From positions 13,819,748 through 13,883,747 of the forward strand of contig JAJEKV010000031.1 of assembly GCA_021234155.1 (NCBI GenBank): a stretch of 64,000 bases of DNA, written 5' to 3'. The position numbers were made by a program, and so were the translations under genes. The notes below the pieces were generated by a model. The model was given only the letters and a program-made list of their open reading frames with translations. It ran no database searches and had not been told where the DNA came from. Positions 22,050-32,699 of this stretch are shown piece by piece; positions within the stretch are counted from its first letter, which is position 1; every line of letters starts with the position of its first letter. The stretch is from Isoetes taiwanensis. Taxonomy: Eukaryota; Streptophyta; Lycopodiopsida; Isoetales; Isoetaceae.

Positions 22050-23330
22050 ATCGTGCCTCGTGCCTCACAAGGATCTTCTACTTCCGTTTATTCAGGTCTT
22101 ATTTCCTTGTTTATAGGGCAACCGTTTGAGTTTCTTCTTGATCATATTCTTCGCATCTTCTCCCGAAATCACCCATGTTCCGACCCTTTCGCTTGTCACC
22201 AAATCGCAATCACTTTGGAACATACAAGCCAAGCATGAAAACGCATTTGTTTTTTTCAAAGAACATCCCTGAAGAAGTTATTTTTCGAATTCTCTATTTT
22301 AATCTCACGAAGAAGCCGCTCTATCGGAAGTTACCAAAGCAAGGAGAAGCATTTATGCAAGGTCCAATCCTCCGGGTAAGATTTTGGCTTTAGTGAGTAT
22401 TCATTGTCTTGTTGTCTCCCCTTTTGTTCGTCCGCGGTCTTGAGTTTTTGATATGGGATCACCCACATTCATTATGTTCGAAATGCGAAGTTGGTCATTC
22501 TCAAGCTTTTGTCTTGTGCCACTAAAAAATGTTTCGTGTGGGTTGATCGCCTCCAAACATATATTTATGGTCTTAGTGGTGAAAGAGATTTAGCTACATT
22601 TTTGTGCTTGTCTCTGTCTTTAAAAGATCTTGAATAACATATCGTGACATGACATATAGCGACATGACATATAGCGAAGGTTCCATGTCACATTTTCCAC
22701 CAGATTGTTCCAACCTTGAGCGACTAATTATTTCATATTATTCGACTCCAAGGCCCTTTGTTAACATCAATTTCCAAATTTGAGCCCCCTTATTAAAGGC
22801 GTATTTATGAAGGTTGTGCCAATAATAAATTCTAGAAGATAATCATTTCAAAGGAATTGCGGATGGCATTGTTATGAACCCTCGGACAAGTTGACTCTTT
22901 CATGTGATGGGTTTATGCTTCCGACCCATAAGAGATTATTGAATTCCTTGTTTTGGTCAAAGTCTTTTACCATGGTGGATACCTTTCAGGCCTATGTAAA
23001 ACCAGTTTTGTCATTCAAATTTAATAGCTTTACAAGCAACTCATTGATATATTACAACAACCTTAGGTTAGCTTTTGTTCTCTCTTTGAAGTATCATGAT
23101 AATGCAAATATCTAGAAGGGTACTTATTGGACATGAAAAAAAAAGCCTTTACTAGAAGGCATATCTCTTTTATGCCGATGCTTAGAAGAAGACAACTTGC
23201 TCATTTCATCTCCAAAAGAAAACGCGAGTACCGGTTGGGTTCTTCATATATCTCTCTGAATTTCCTCAACCATTTTTTTGGAAGACATCTAAGAGTTTCA
23301 TACTTGTTGACGGACTACTATAATACTTAA
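22050..23330 (+). pseudogene. Possible F-box/LRR-like relic
   Basis: Disjoint coding-like phrases occur in order on the plus strand: KNIPEEVIFRILYFNL (22256-22303), similar to the start of an F-box; VWVDRLQTYIYGLSGERDLATFLCLSLSLKDLE; then PDCSNLERLIISYYS with an LRR-like spacing; then LFHVMGLCFRPI. F-box proteins are substrate adaptors of SCF ubiquitin ligases. Stops and frameshifts occur every 50-150 bp. The assignment rests on motif resemblance only. The tandem TGACATATAGCGACA at 22650-22675 is a local duplication. Confidence 0.3.
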
Positions 23331-23339
23331 GTTTGCTAC

Positions 23340-25960
23340 CTAACTTTTACGATTGACTCGACTTGTTTAAAAAGTGACATCTTTACGTGCTTGTGATTGT
23401 GCACAATGTTCTTCTAAAGGCGTTGCCAAGTGCGCCACTTTGCGGATAACTAGAAATCATGGCATTTCAAGAACTATTCTTAACTTAGTAGATTTGTCTA
23501 GTACTATTTGCACACAAATTTAAAGTAAGGTATGTTGTTTCATATATCGATTGCTTAAAGCTAGCGTACACTTGCCATAGGTCACATTGTCAATTAACTT
23601 AGACATTTTTTTCGGGAGAATGTTTAATGTTTATAGCTCAACAACTTTGACCCGGATATTGCATTTTCATTATGCATGTGAAGGCAATTGTTACCAGCTA
23701 GATGTGGAACTGTTGAATAGGCGATATTAGGTAGATCTAAGCGGGGATTTCATCAAAGGGATTTTATCTCATTAATTAGTAGCGGGCCATATATCGATAT
23801 GAAATTTGTCAAGTCTTACGATTGCAACATACTATTGGTAGTTTCTCGGCCTCCACTATTTTCTTACAAATTGGAGCATATTGCTATTCATCAAACAAGC
23901 TTATACCATGCACTTTATAGGATAGGTAGTTCATGCATTAGCTAGAATATCTTTGTCAATCTTGAACATTGCACGGATCTATTTTACGCAATGCCTCCAC
24001 CCATGTTGAACATTTGCATGGGTCTTTTCAGAGGTTTCTTAACATCCTTTGTGCAGATCCGCGGATCGGAGATATATTGTCAAGTTAGCCAAGGCAATGT
24101 GAAAAGATCTCTAGTTTCCTTGTAGTTAATATACCGATGAAGATTCAAATGAGTAAGAATTTATTTTCTAATGTTGTTATGTTTGAAAGGAATGAATTTT
24201 AAGGACATTTTTTGTGTTTATTAAACTTCAGATTTATTTAAAATGTTCAAGGAAGGAAGAACATGTTGAAAGTGGCCTAAAGTGGCCACCAATTTCTATC
24301 TTTGGAATAAGTGCATCAAGCGTCTTGACATAGACTAGATTGTCCGAAAATGGAGTGTTGCCTTGCTCTAAAAGTGGAGTTAGAGTTACAACTTGCAAGC
24401 TGGCTAGCCTCCCGACACTATGCTCGGTCTTTGCGATCACGTCTCTTTGGCTACCAACCTCTCCTCAATGCCTTGTTCAATACCCGGAGATGGATGGCGC
24501 CACAGGGGTAATTTATTATTATCTTTTCTAAATTTTTTGACAAAGTGTCACATAATAAGTAGAGGAACTTCAAGTTTAACGTACCATTGGTTATGGCAAC
24601 AAACTGATTCTCACTTGATGGAAGTGATGCATCATCAATTCAGGCTCGGGACCGATTGTGAAGACTTGCTAGGCGGGTTCACTATTAACTGTTGCCTTCC
24701 ATATCCTAGTCAAGCCAAAGTGCCATCTCGCAAAATCGAGCCTTGAATCGGTCAATACTTGTCAACACTCTTCTCATCATCCTTATTGTACGAGAAAATC
24801 AAGATGGGTCATCAATATGATCTTTTGCACGGATAGCAAAGATATCAAAAGCAGATTCATTTTAACGATGGTACATAAGCAAAAATTAGCCGCCATTTTG
24901 AATGAAAACCGAGGCGAGGAAGCACACGCCTCGTGATTTTGTTGCTAGTGATTGGACATGCTTATTAACCCCTATTTGTAATCCGGTTGAGCATGGAGAT
25001 GATTTCCTAACCACTTTGCACTTGTTTGTTGTAGAATAATTAACGAGAAACTGAAGTATGGGGGAGGTCAAGAACACGACACCGGATCGTGCTCCTTGCA
25101 TTGTGGTAAAATAGAAATTTGTGACTAAGCTGTTTTACCACCTTGCTAAGATTTTGGCTTGGCATTCCATCTTCAAGCGAGGAGTTAATGGACCTTATTG
25201 TTTTACCACGACAATAGTTGAATCGAAAGCAAGAGCGGTTTTTGAGAGGCCCACGTCCTTGCACCTATATTTTTCTATCTATCATCATCATGATTTTCTC
25301 TTGTTACAACTGTTAAAAGTGTATCTCGAATTTGTTTCTTTTATTTTAATTATCCGCGTGATCCTAATGGCACGTCTAGAAAAGCCTTTCAAACAATCTA
25401 GTACGGGGCGCTGGGGTGGCCTTGGCCTTAAACCTTAAGGTTTTTCTGATGTCAAGCGTAAATCCTTTGCGTTCTCAAGCACGCCTCACCTTGAAGTTTT
25501 CAACTTGAAACTCGAGAATTTTTGCTTTATTTTCGAACAATGAGGTTCATTTTGTCCTTTCTATGAATGATAGACCTTAAAGAAATAGGATCAGGTCTTC
25601 AGCTATGGGCACGAGGCAACTTTGTGTGCAAATTGACCTTGCCATGCTAGAAATTTGAGGCCTGAAGATCATGGGAAGATGCCCTAAATCTTAAACAAGT
25701 TTTGAATTGCGCCAATAGTTTGGCTCGCTTATTATTCAATTTGCTTGCCATAACTTTAGCATGCTCCATGAAATCCTAAGGTCTTGGACTCAAACAAGCT
25801 CAAATGAAACATTGAAATGTCCAAACCTGCCATGAATATCCTTATTTCGACATGGCCAAAAAAGAAAAAAATAATAATTGGTTCTTCAAATGAAAGAAAA
25901 AGATCTACTATAAACATGGCCTTGTAATAATCGAACACTCTAGCCTTTCTTTTTAATTTT
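23340..25960. other. Possible continuation of the relic; otherwise unrecognised
   Basis: Weak coding-like phrases continue on the plus strand to about 24750 (for example MLGLCDHVSLATNLSSM at 24420) with many stops. From 24880 to 25440 there are ORFs on both strands without motifs. I cannot assign a family. Confidence 0.25.
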
Positions 25961-25963
25961 TTA

Positions 25964-26146
25964 AGAATAGAATAGAATAGAATAGAATAGAATGTATTTT
26001 TATCGTCCACGGAGACCAATTGGCCGATGGGACCCAAACAAAGAAAGAGCATCATGTGTATTACTGTCAAGATTAAAAAACCTCCACCCCGAAGGGTTTT
26101 CGAGGGAAAAATCTTAGCAATAATAAGTATGCTGGTAGACTGTACA
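25964..26146 (-). mobile_element. Retroposon with (TTCTA)n tail, minus-strand copy
   Basis: The tail appears as five to six AGAAT units at 25964-25993. Going up, it has the complement of GTCTCCGTGGACGATAAAAA, GGGTCCCATCGGCCAATTGG, and TTTTTCCCTCGAAAACCC with TTATTATTGC before it. Block order matches the copy at 16760, which defines the element as at least 180 bp. Confidence 0.7.
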
Positions 26147-26472
26147 ATCATATATGGCAATTCAATATCGCACGAGGCGCACAATTGAGTCCATGCCTTT
26201 ATGAACGCTGATGTGCTTCTATAGATCTGGTATGTTCATCATTATACTATGACATAGAAACATGTATTTTAAAATGTGCTTCAGGTGTCAAAATTCAAAT
26301 ACAGTGCATAAACAATGCTGGAAGCATCAACAATTCAACAACTCAAGTAACAGATGAACAGAGATCATTCAATGTTGATCTTCAAACCAGCATTGTCCAG
26401 TCCAAACGATAAAAAACTGTGCAAGTAAAGTGGTAAAGCTATACCTCATCCATGCAATAATGTGGTTGGAAA

Positions 26473-26752
26473 TTTGCAGAGCACACCAATGCCCCTCTAC
26501 ATAAAACAGAGCATAAACATCAGACCAAATCTATGCAGCAGTGCTCTTCATGTACAAGCCTGATAAGGCCATGCCTGGTTGTCCAGTGATTAAGCTAACT
26601 CAAGAAAATTTGAAGAGCACACCACTGTCCCTCTACATAAAACAGACCATAAAAACCTCAAATCAGATCGATGCAATAGGGCTCTTCATGTACAAGCCCC
26701 GATAAGTCCATGCCCGGGTTGTCCAAAGAAAGAAGCTAACTCAAGAAAATTT
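26473..26752. repeat. Two-copy tandem repeat, about 136-142 bp
   Basis: GCACACC...CCTCTACATAAAACAGA...GCTCTTCATGTACAAGCC...CTAACTCAAGAAAATTT occurs at 26481 and 26617. The copies differ by about 10 percent with small indels. Non-coding. Confidence 0.8.
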
Positions 26753-27990
26753 CACCTACTGAATTTGAAGAAACATACATTAAGCCCATATCCTTTGATA
26801 CGTGTTCCAACATGTAGTATCATTGGTTAAGACCTACCAACTTTCTCACTTTCTCACTCCCTTGATTATTTTTTAAAAGAAGTTTATATTTACTAGTTCC
26901 ACCAATATGTCATGTTTTCCCTATCATCCCATCTAAATAAACTACTACAAACATTAAACATTTCGAACTCATAGCTCAAATATTTATGTACGTGCAAATT
27001 TATCTTGTTATTTTTAGGCTGCAAGTTGTAACCAATACACGTTCACTCTAACCTCAAGATGAGAAAAACTAGGGTGCCTTGCTTGGCACTTGTGATAGTT
27101 TCTAGCTTGATCTTGGGGATCTTGCTCGGCCACAGCCTCTGGCGTGCCTTTTTGCTAGTTTTTTTTTTTTTTTTATACTTTGGTATCCCATTGAGAATTA
27201 AAAAAGAAATCATGAGGACATGTGCTATTAAAAAAGAAAGAGAGAGAAAATCCTATGGTAATCAATAATTCTTAGAATGAGCAATCTTCATCCTAAGAGC
27301 CACGCAACAAAGAAGCATGTAGACGAGGTAAAGGATGAGCACCATGCCATGTAACTTTTTACATATCCGACCCAGTCTTCTTTAGTACATCAGGACGGAA
27401 AAGAGTGCAAACACCAGCAAGGCTATGGTCAAAGCAAAGAGAAGCCTCAAGGATGCTCATTATTAATGAGAGAAAAAAAGTAAGAAAAAATAGCAAATCG
27501 TGGAACCCATGATATAGTTAAAGGCTAAGGAGCTGAAAATGAGACAAATTTGGTACTCGAAATGGGGTTGTCTCCCTTTACAGGTCTCTTTACAGGTCTT
27601 TGGCGATTGCTCTGATCCAGACCCTGAATCTTTACGGTTTCACATGGCAGAGTCCCAATACTCACCTATGCCAGATGGATCGAAGAAGATAAAAGTTTGA
27701 AAAATATCAGCTTGAATCTGCCTTCCTACTGCTTCTAGCTTTTCTTGATCGACCAGCTACTAAGAGTTGCAGAGAAAGAAATTTGCCTAAGATGCTAAGA
27801 TCGTCAAATTTTGTTGACAAATCTGAAGTCTTCAACCATAAATGTTGCTTTTTGCAACGACAAAAATTGGAACTCGAAAGATTTTGCATGCTCTTGTGAT
27901 TGAAAACAGAGATATTGTCAAAATGCTAAAAGAAAAAACTCTTTTCCCAATGCTTGGGCACAATCATGGGAAATCAGATCAGAGTTATAC
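26753..27990. other. Non-coding, nothing recognised
   Basis: AT-rich sequence with short ORFs lacking motifs. A small duplication, CTCTTTACAGGTCT, occurs near 27580-27600. Confidence 0.45.
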
Positions 27991-27999
27991 CATAGAGTA

Positions 28000-28455
28000 C
28001 AAGTCAATATCTTATAAAGTAATTCACAGAATCAATTGCCGTCCGTTCCATTGGATTTGTAGTAGAAAAAGATCAAGGACTCCAAGTTTCAAGTAAATTC
28101 ATTAAGTATTTTCACTACAAGAGGCAAAAACACGATTTTTGATATTTTATCGAAAAAAGCTAATACGTTTACAAATTATAATACGTTTACAAATTATACC
28201 ACAGAATTTGATGACGTCTATTCCATTGAATTTATGATACAAAAATATCTTTGGAGGTTAAGTTTCAGATCATTTTCCAGAGAGAGAATTGATAGTGAAA
28301 AAGTTTAAAATCAATTTCTGATATCTCTAAGGGAAAAGAATATATCTCGCAAGTGACTTCATAAAATGTATAATGCATGTCTGTTCCATTAGATTGGTTA
28401 TACAAAAACGAATTAGGAGGTCAAGCTTGAGTCACTTTCGTGAATAATTTTTGTG
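28000..28455. repeat. Three diverged copies of a ~180-bp repeat
   Basis: Each copy has TTCCATTGGATTTGTAGTA-like sequence, a short A-rich part, then GGAGGTCAAGTTTCA-like sequence (about 28048-28092, 28228-28270 and 28388-28432). A perfect 18-bp tandem (AATACGTTTACAAATTAT) lies at 28163-28199. Old satellite-like sequence or TE relic. Confidence 0.5.
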
Positions 28456-28459
28456 AATC

Positions 28460-29957
28460 ATCCAAAACATTATTTCATCATCTGCTTGTGTGGATAAACA
28501 CCAAATACTATTTGATTAAAAGTCGTCGTTTTTAAGCACTTTTAAGTGGCGTCTGGATGGTGATTTCTGCTATCCAGTAGCAATTTTATACCCATTTGCC
28601 ATATTGACATTTTAAAGGCTAGAAGACAATGTCATATCTGTCCCAACATGGTTCCCAATATGGTAGTGACTGAACTAAACTAGCCCGATAATCTTGTTCA
28701 ACTAGTTTCAAATTTATTATGCCAGCCCCTTTTTATTTGTTCCTAGAATTATAATCTCCTTTTACTATATGCACCGGTGATGTAGAAATAGAGCATAGTA
28801 ACTCCAAGTTGACAAACGAATAGTCTTATCTAATTGTTGAAAAGAAATAGGAACCCAAGATATCTAGAAGCTTTTGTGCATGCTTATCTACCCCTAGAAC
28901 TGAATATTCTCTCATCTAGCTTATACCTACCACTTACTATTCTTTTTCTGTAACTGCATATATTCTTGTCCGTAAATGTTTAGAAGAAAAAGGAAAAGAA
29001 AAAATCCTAGCCCACAACACCTACGAAGGTGTCAAAGCCAGCTTAATTCTTAACAGCTACGATTTTAGATTCCGATTTTGGAGTGCATGTTCAACTGCAA
29101 TTGATTTCAAAGATATTTTGGATTAGCAGCTTAGGTTTTATCTCTATGAACTATTGTGAAAACATCATAATTCAATAGCAGCACTGATGGTGTCCTCTAG
29201 AAACATGAAAAATTTATGGCACTAATTCACACATGAGAGCAGCAGCAGCAGTTTCATTTAATAAAATACATGAGAGCAACAGGTGATTCTGAGTTAATAC
29301 TCTGTAGTTTTTGAATGAAAATCAGGATATCAAAGCATGCAAGTTAGTGAGAATAAAACAAGGTATCTGGTGAACACTCTTGCACACATATATAAAAGAC
29401 ACCCAATGGCAAGATTTTGGTCGTCCACCTCAATATCTGACTACCAGCCAACGATAATTTGGTAAGCAGATGCACTGGCATTATTTGGTCCTGTTCAGCC
29501 CCTAAAATTGTATCTCAAAAAATGCAAGGGAAAGGAAGCACATCTCTGTACTGTCTTGGCCGGTTCTCAGGTCACTGAATTATTTGGTTTTTCAGTGTAG
29601 ATGTAGACAGTACTGGTTTCAATGGCCAGTTTTAGCAAGTAAGAACAACCAATGTGCTAAACTATGTAGTGGCAGAAAAATACAAGAGGTTGCAATACAA
29701 GAGGTTGCAGGAGCGAACCAGTAATTGAACTAAAATTCTTTGGAAATATTTAAACGGTTCGCACACACCCAATTAGTTAGCCAAGTTCAATTGCCTCCAG
29801 GCAGGATGTAAGGCCCCTCTGGTCCCCTGATGGAATAGTATTCCCCTGTGCCATCTATAATCCTTTACTTCCTACCGCATTCTAAAGGGCACAAATATCT
29901 TCACTTACTGTGCCTCCTTCCCTTGTATTCATGCTTAAACAATTGGAGCACAATATG
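28460..29957. other. Non-coding stretch before the duplicated block
   Basis: No gene recognised. A short AGC microsatellite (about four units) is at 29238-29251. The block shared with the window end begins just after, at about 29958. Confidence 0.45.
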
Positions 29958-30152
29958 GTGCATTAGCAAACCTGCTTATCATAAGCACCAAAATTTCATG
30001 CAGACGTAGATGTTCTAGCAGTCTTAACAATTGTTTGCTTGTTTCATAAGTTGTCTATAATTTTATGATTCTTCATACAGTCATGCCTTTGATACAAAGT
30101 GAAGCAGAGTTTTCTATGGAGATTTATAACCTGTAAAAAAACAAGAAAGCAC

Positions 30153-30386
30153 TTACAGAACTCCAGCAAGGTTTCCAATTAAACCAGAATAAAGACCCTT
30201 AAGAAATAATCTTTCCACCCAGTTGAGCTGGCTGCAAAAACCTGCATACGCGCAACGTAAGATCATCCATAAGCATAATGAGAAATCCTCAAACAAGCAT
30301 CTTAAAAAAGGAAGTTACAATGAGAAAGAACTACATAGTTAGGCATTACCCACCAAACAAAATACGGAAAAAGTTTGCGGAGAAGA
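30153..30386 (-). CDS. Last two exons of an unrecognised gene (duplicated copy 1)
   Basis: Two exons with proper splice ends read in phase on the minus strand. Exon 30350-30386 (after CTGCTGCAG, before GTAATG) encodes FSANFFRILFGG. Exon 30153-30231 (after TTTTTGCAG) continues QLNWVERLFLKGLYSGLIG and ends NLAGVL followed by TAA. The C-terminus is hydrophobic and Gly-rich, suggesting a membrane segment. The same exons, with the reading frame intact, are in the second copy, which supports coding. An upstream candidate exon (GLSDNFSGASLYMAIMQSMAF, about 31249-31344) has good splice ends but wrong phase, so at least one exon is unplaced. Family unknown. Confidence 0.4.
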
Positions 30387-30603
30387 CTGCAGCAGGTTAC
30401 GAGGCTGAGGGTCCTATACAGGACTCATGCACTTTTTGAAGTTGGAGGTGACAAGACTTTCCCAAAAGGACACAACTAATTTTCAACATCGTATAGCTGA
30501 ATCACACTAAGCTTAAACCAAGAAAATAATTTCAAATAAACAAATTAACGCCAAATGGATAGTTAACTGTTCCAAAAAGAAATTGTCAATTCTATTGCAT
30601 CCG

Positions 30604-30790
30604 TACTCCTTGGGCAGCTTAGTCAATAGTTTAGAGGATCCCTATGCAGAGGCATCCTATTATACTGAACATATGCACAGCCCTAATGGGGAGCTGCCAA
30701 CTATAATACTCCGTCTAGCCATTAGTCTAGAGAATGCCTATGCAGAGGTACCCTATTATCGCGAGTATAAGCACAAACCCTATAATCCAA
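30604..30790. repeat. Diverged tandem duplication of about 100 bp
   Basis: Two versions of CCTATGCAGAGG...CCCTATTAT (centred near 30640 and 30745) lie inside the duplicated block, within a plus-strand ORF (30583-30795) that therefore repeats itself. Probably intronic or spacer sequence; also present in copy 2. Confidence 0.6.
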
Positions 30791-31555
30791 GATAAGATAG
30801 GAGGCTTGAAAAGCAATATGCAGCGTCATAAGTTCGAAAACGAACCAAGAATTGATTTTGTGCCAGCACATTTACGCTCTTTATCAGTTTGCAAACAAGG
30901 TAAACTTAGGAAGGAAATGGCAGGCTGAAAGAGCGATGAGTAGCCACATTAGAGATACAGAGTGCTGCATTTTCATATAGAAGTTTTGGTTCTGCAACGC
31001 ATCAGCAGCAAGGTATGTATATCAAAAATGTGAATTGACTATCACTGTTGTCCTAAATAGTCCCCACAAATTCTCACTAGAGCACTACATTATACAATGT
31101 GTCAGCGCCCAACAGCACAGCGAAGGGAAAAGTTTTGGTCCTTCAAATTTTAATAATTAACGTAAAAGAGTCATTGCCATATGCTGGTGCATTGAAATCA
31201 AATGGTTCCTTCTTATTTGACGCATTCAAGACAGGCGGCAAGTTAAGAAACGTACAAACTGGCATACCTTCGTGTTGATGAATTAAAAGCCATAGACTGC
31301 ATAATTGCCATGTAAAGGCTAGCACCAGAGAAATTATCACTCAGGCCCTGTTCATCAGATAAAACTTTTAACCATGGCATGCAGAGAGGTTTTACTAAAG
31401 AATGCATTGCACATGCATTTGCAGCTAGAACTGACGGCACCACATCTAAACATCAACTTGCACAGATTACAGAGCAAACTCTGGCCAATAGACATGTTGG
31501 TCCATACTAAAGTGAGAATCCAAAATACAAATGTCAAGACGTCATTATTCTGTGA

Positions 31556-31933
31556 TGCCGGGAACTATGATCTTAAATAAGTCTGGGATAGAGCTACGAT
31601 ACAGGAGCTAAGAAACTCTGATTTACCTTTGTGGAGCATCTTCTGATCTAACCATAGGCGACGATATAGATCATGACCGAATGGCTTAAGCCACATCCAA
31701 CTCAAATTATCCTGTAATGCCGGGAACTATGATCATGAATATGATCTTAATTAAGGATAAAATGGAGCTACGATAAATCGGAGCTACGAAAAACCCTGAT
31801 TTACCTTTGTGGAGCATCATAAGGCGACGATCCATACCTTTGTTCTAACCTAGGCGACTGGTCCAGAACGGCCATCGAAATTCGAAGACCGTCAATTCCC
31901 ATAGATCGTGATCAAATGGCTTAAGCTATAACC
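31556..31933. repeat. Diverged internal duplication of about 170 bp
   Basis: TGCCGGGAACTATGATC...GAGCTACGAT...CTGATTTACCTTTGTGGAGC...ATGGCTTAAGC appears twice (from 31556 and from about 31718), the second with extra insertions. On the minus strand both contain CACAAAG-GTAAATC, a good splice-donor context, so this could be a duplicated 5' exon of the minus-strand gene. Repeated in copy 2. Confidence 0.55.
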
Positions 31934-32001
31934 AACTGATTGTTGCCACGTGGATAGACTAGCCTTTGACATAACGAGTTACGTGGTCAGGCTGTTGCCC
32001 T

Positions 32002-32024
32002 AAAAAAAAAAAAAAAAAAAAAAA
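32002..32024. repeat. Poly(A) run
   Basis: About 23 A residues. The matching run in the second copy (59987-60001) has 15, so length differs between copies. Confidence 0.9.
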
Positions 32025-32362
32025 CTAGCAACAAGGTTTGCAAATTATCTCAGGCATAAGGTTTTGGTAGTGGTTGACCGAGAAATGGGGGTTAGGGTTT
32101 TGAGGAAAGAAAAATTTAGTTTGCAATCAATGGTTCAGACATAGAATTTATTGACTGGCATCTGTAACGCGAGCATGGCGTGGCGGGCGAGTTTCAATCC
32201 TTGCAGACACTTACAGGCAAAAATGCCATAGCTAGGCTGGCTTTCGCTATTTTTTTTGCAACTACACCTTGGCGATCATCGCTTTCTTTTTGTTTTTCTT
32301 TTTGTTTGTCCTTTTGCTTTCACCTCGTGACTGATATGTTTAAAATATAGGGGATTCGTTGA

Positions 32363-32696
32363 ATGGCATCTGGAACTAAGGAGCAAAGCCCTAGAGGAAC
32401 ATTTGCCGAGCTGGAAGAAATGCAGAGCAGAACAGGGTCGATTTGCATGCAGGACAGGGCCGATTTGGATTTGGAGCTGGGCAAGTGCAGACCCAGACCG
32501 ATGCCGTTGATTGTTTCTAGCATTAAGGCGACGCAGGGGAAAGATGGCGAGAGGGGCTGAGAAGTGGAAAGTGCAGACATGCTTTAAGTACCTGTTGTTG
32601 CAAACAGGTCTATGTGAAGCTATGGGAAGCTGCTTTATGAATCCTTTGAAGTGGTTGGGAGGTTCGGAGTCAGAAGAAGACTGCAACTTGTGGTGA
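32363..32696 (+). CDS. Possible small gene, two overlapping frames
   Basis: 32363-32560 (65 codons, MASGTKEQSPRGTFAELEEM) and 32511-32696 (61 codons, ending SESEEDCNLW) overlap in different frames. A possible 3' splice site (AAAATATAG) lies just before the first. In the second copy the first ORF is broken by several indels, while the 61-codon ORF (60480-60665) is identical. Selection or simple recency could explain this. No known motif. The upstream intergenic region would be shared with the minus-strand gene (divergent arrangement). Confidence 0.25.
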
Positions 32697-32699
32697 AAT

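Noticed and set aside
30131-30156. 26-bp intron at GTAAGT...TTTACAG after the last exon of the duplicated gene
   Set aside because: Too short for a plant intron. Reading through gives CTG-TAA, a natural stop, in both copies.
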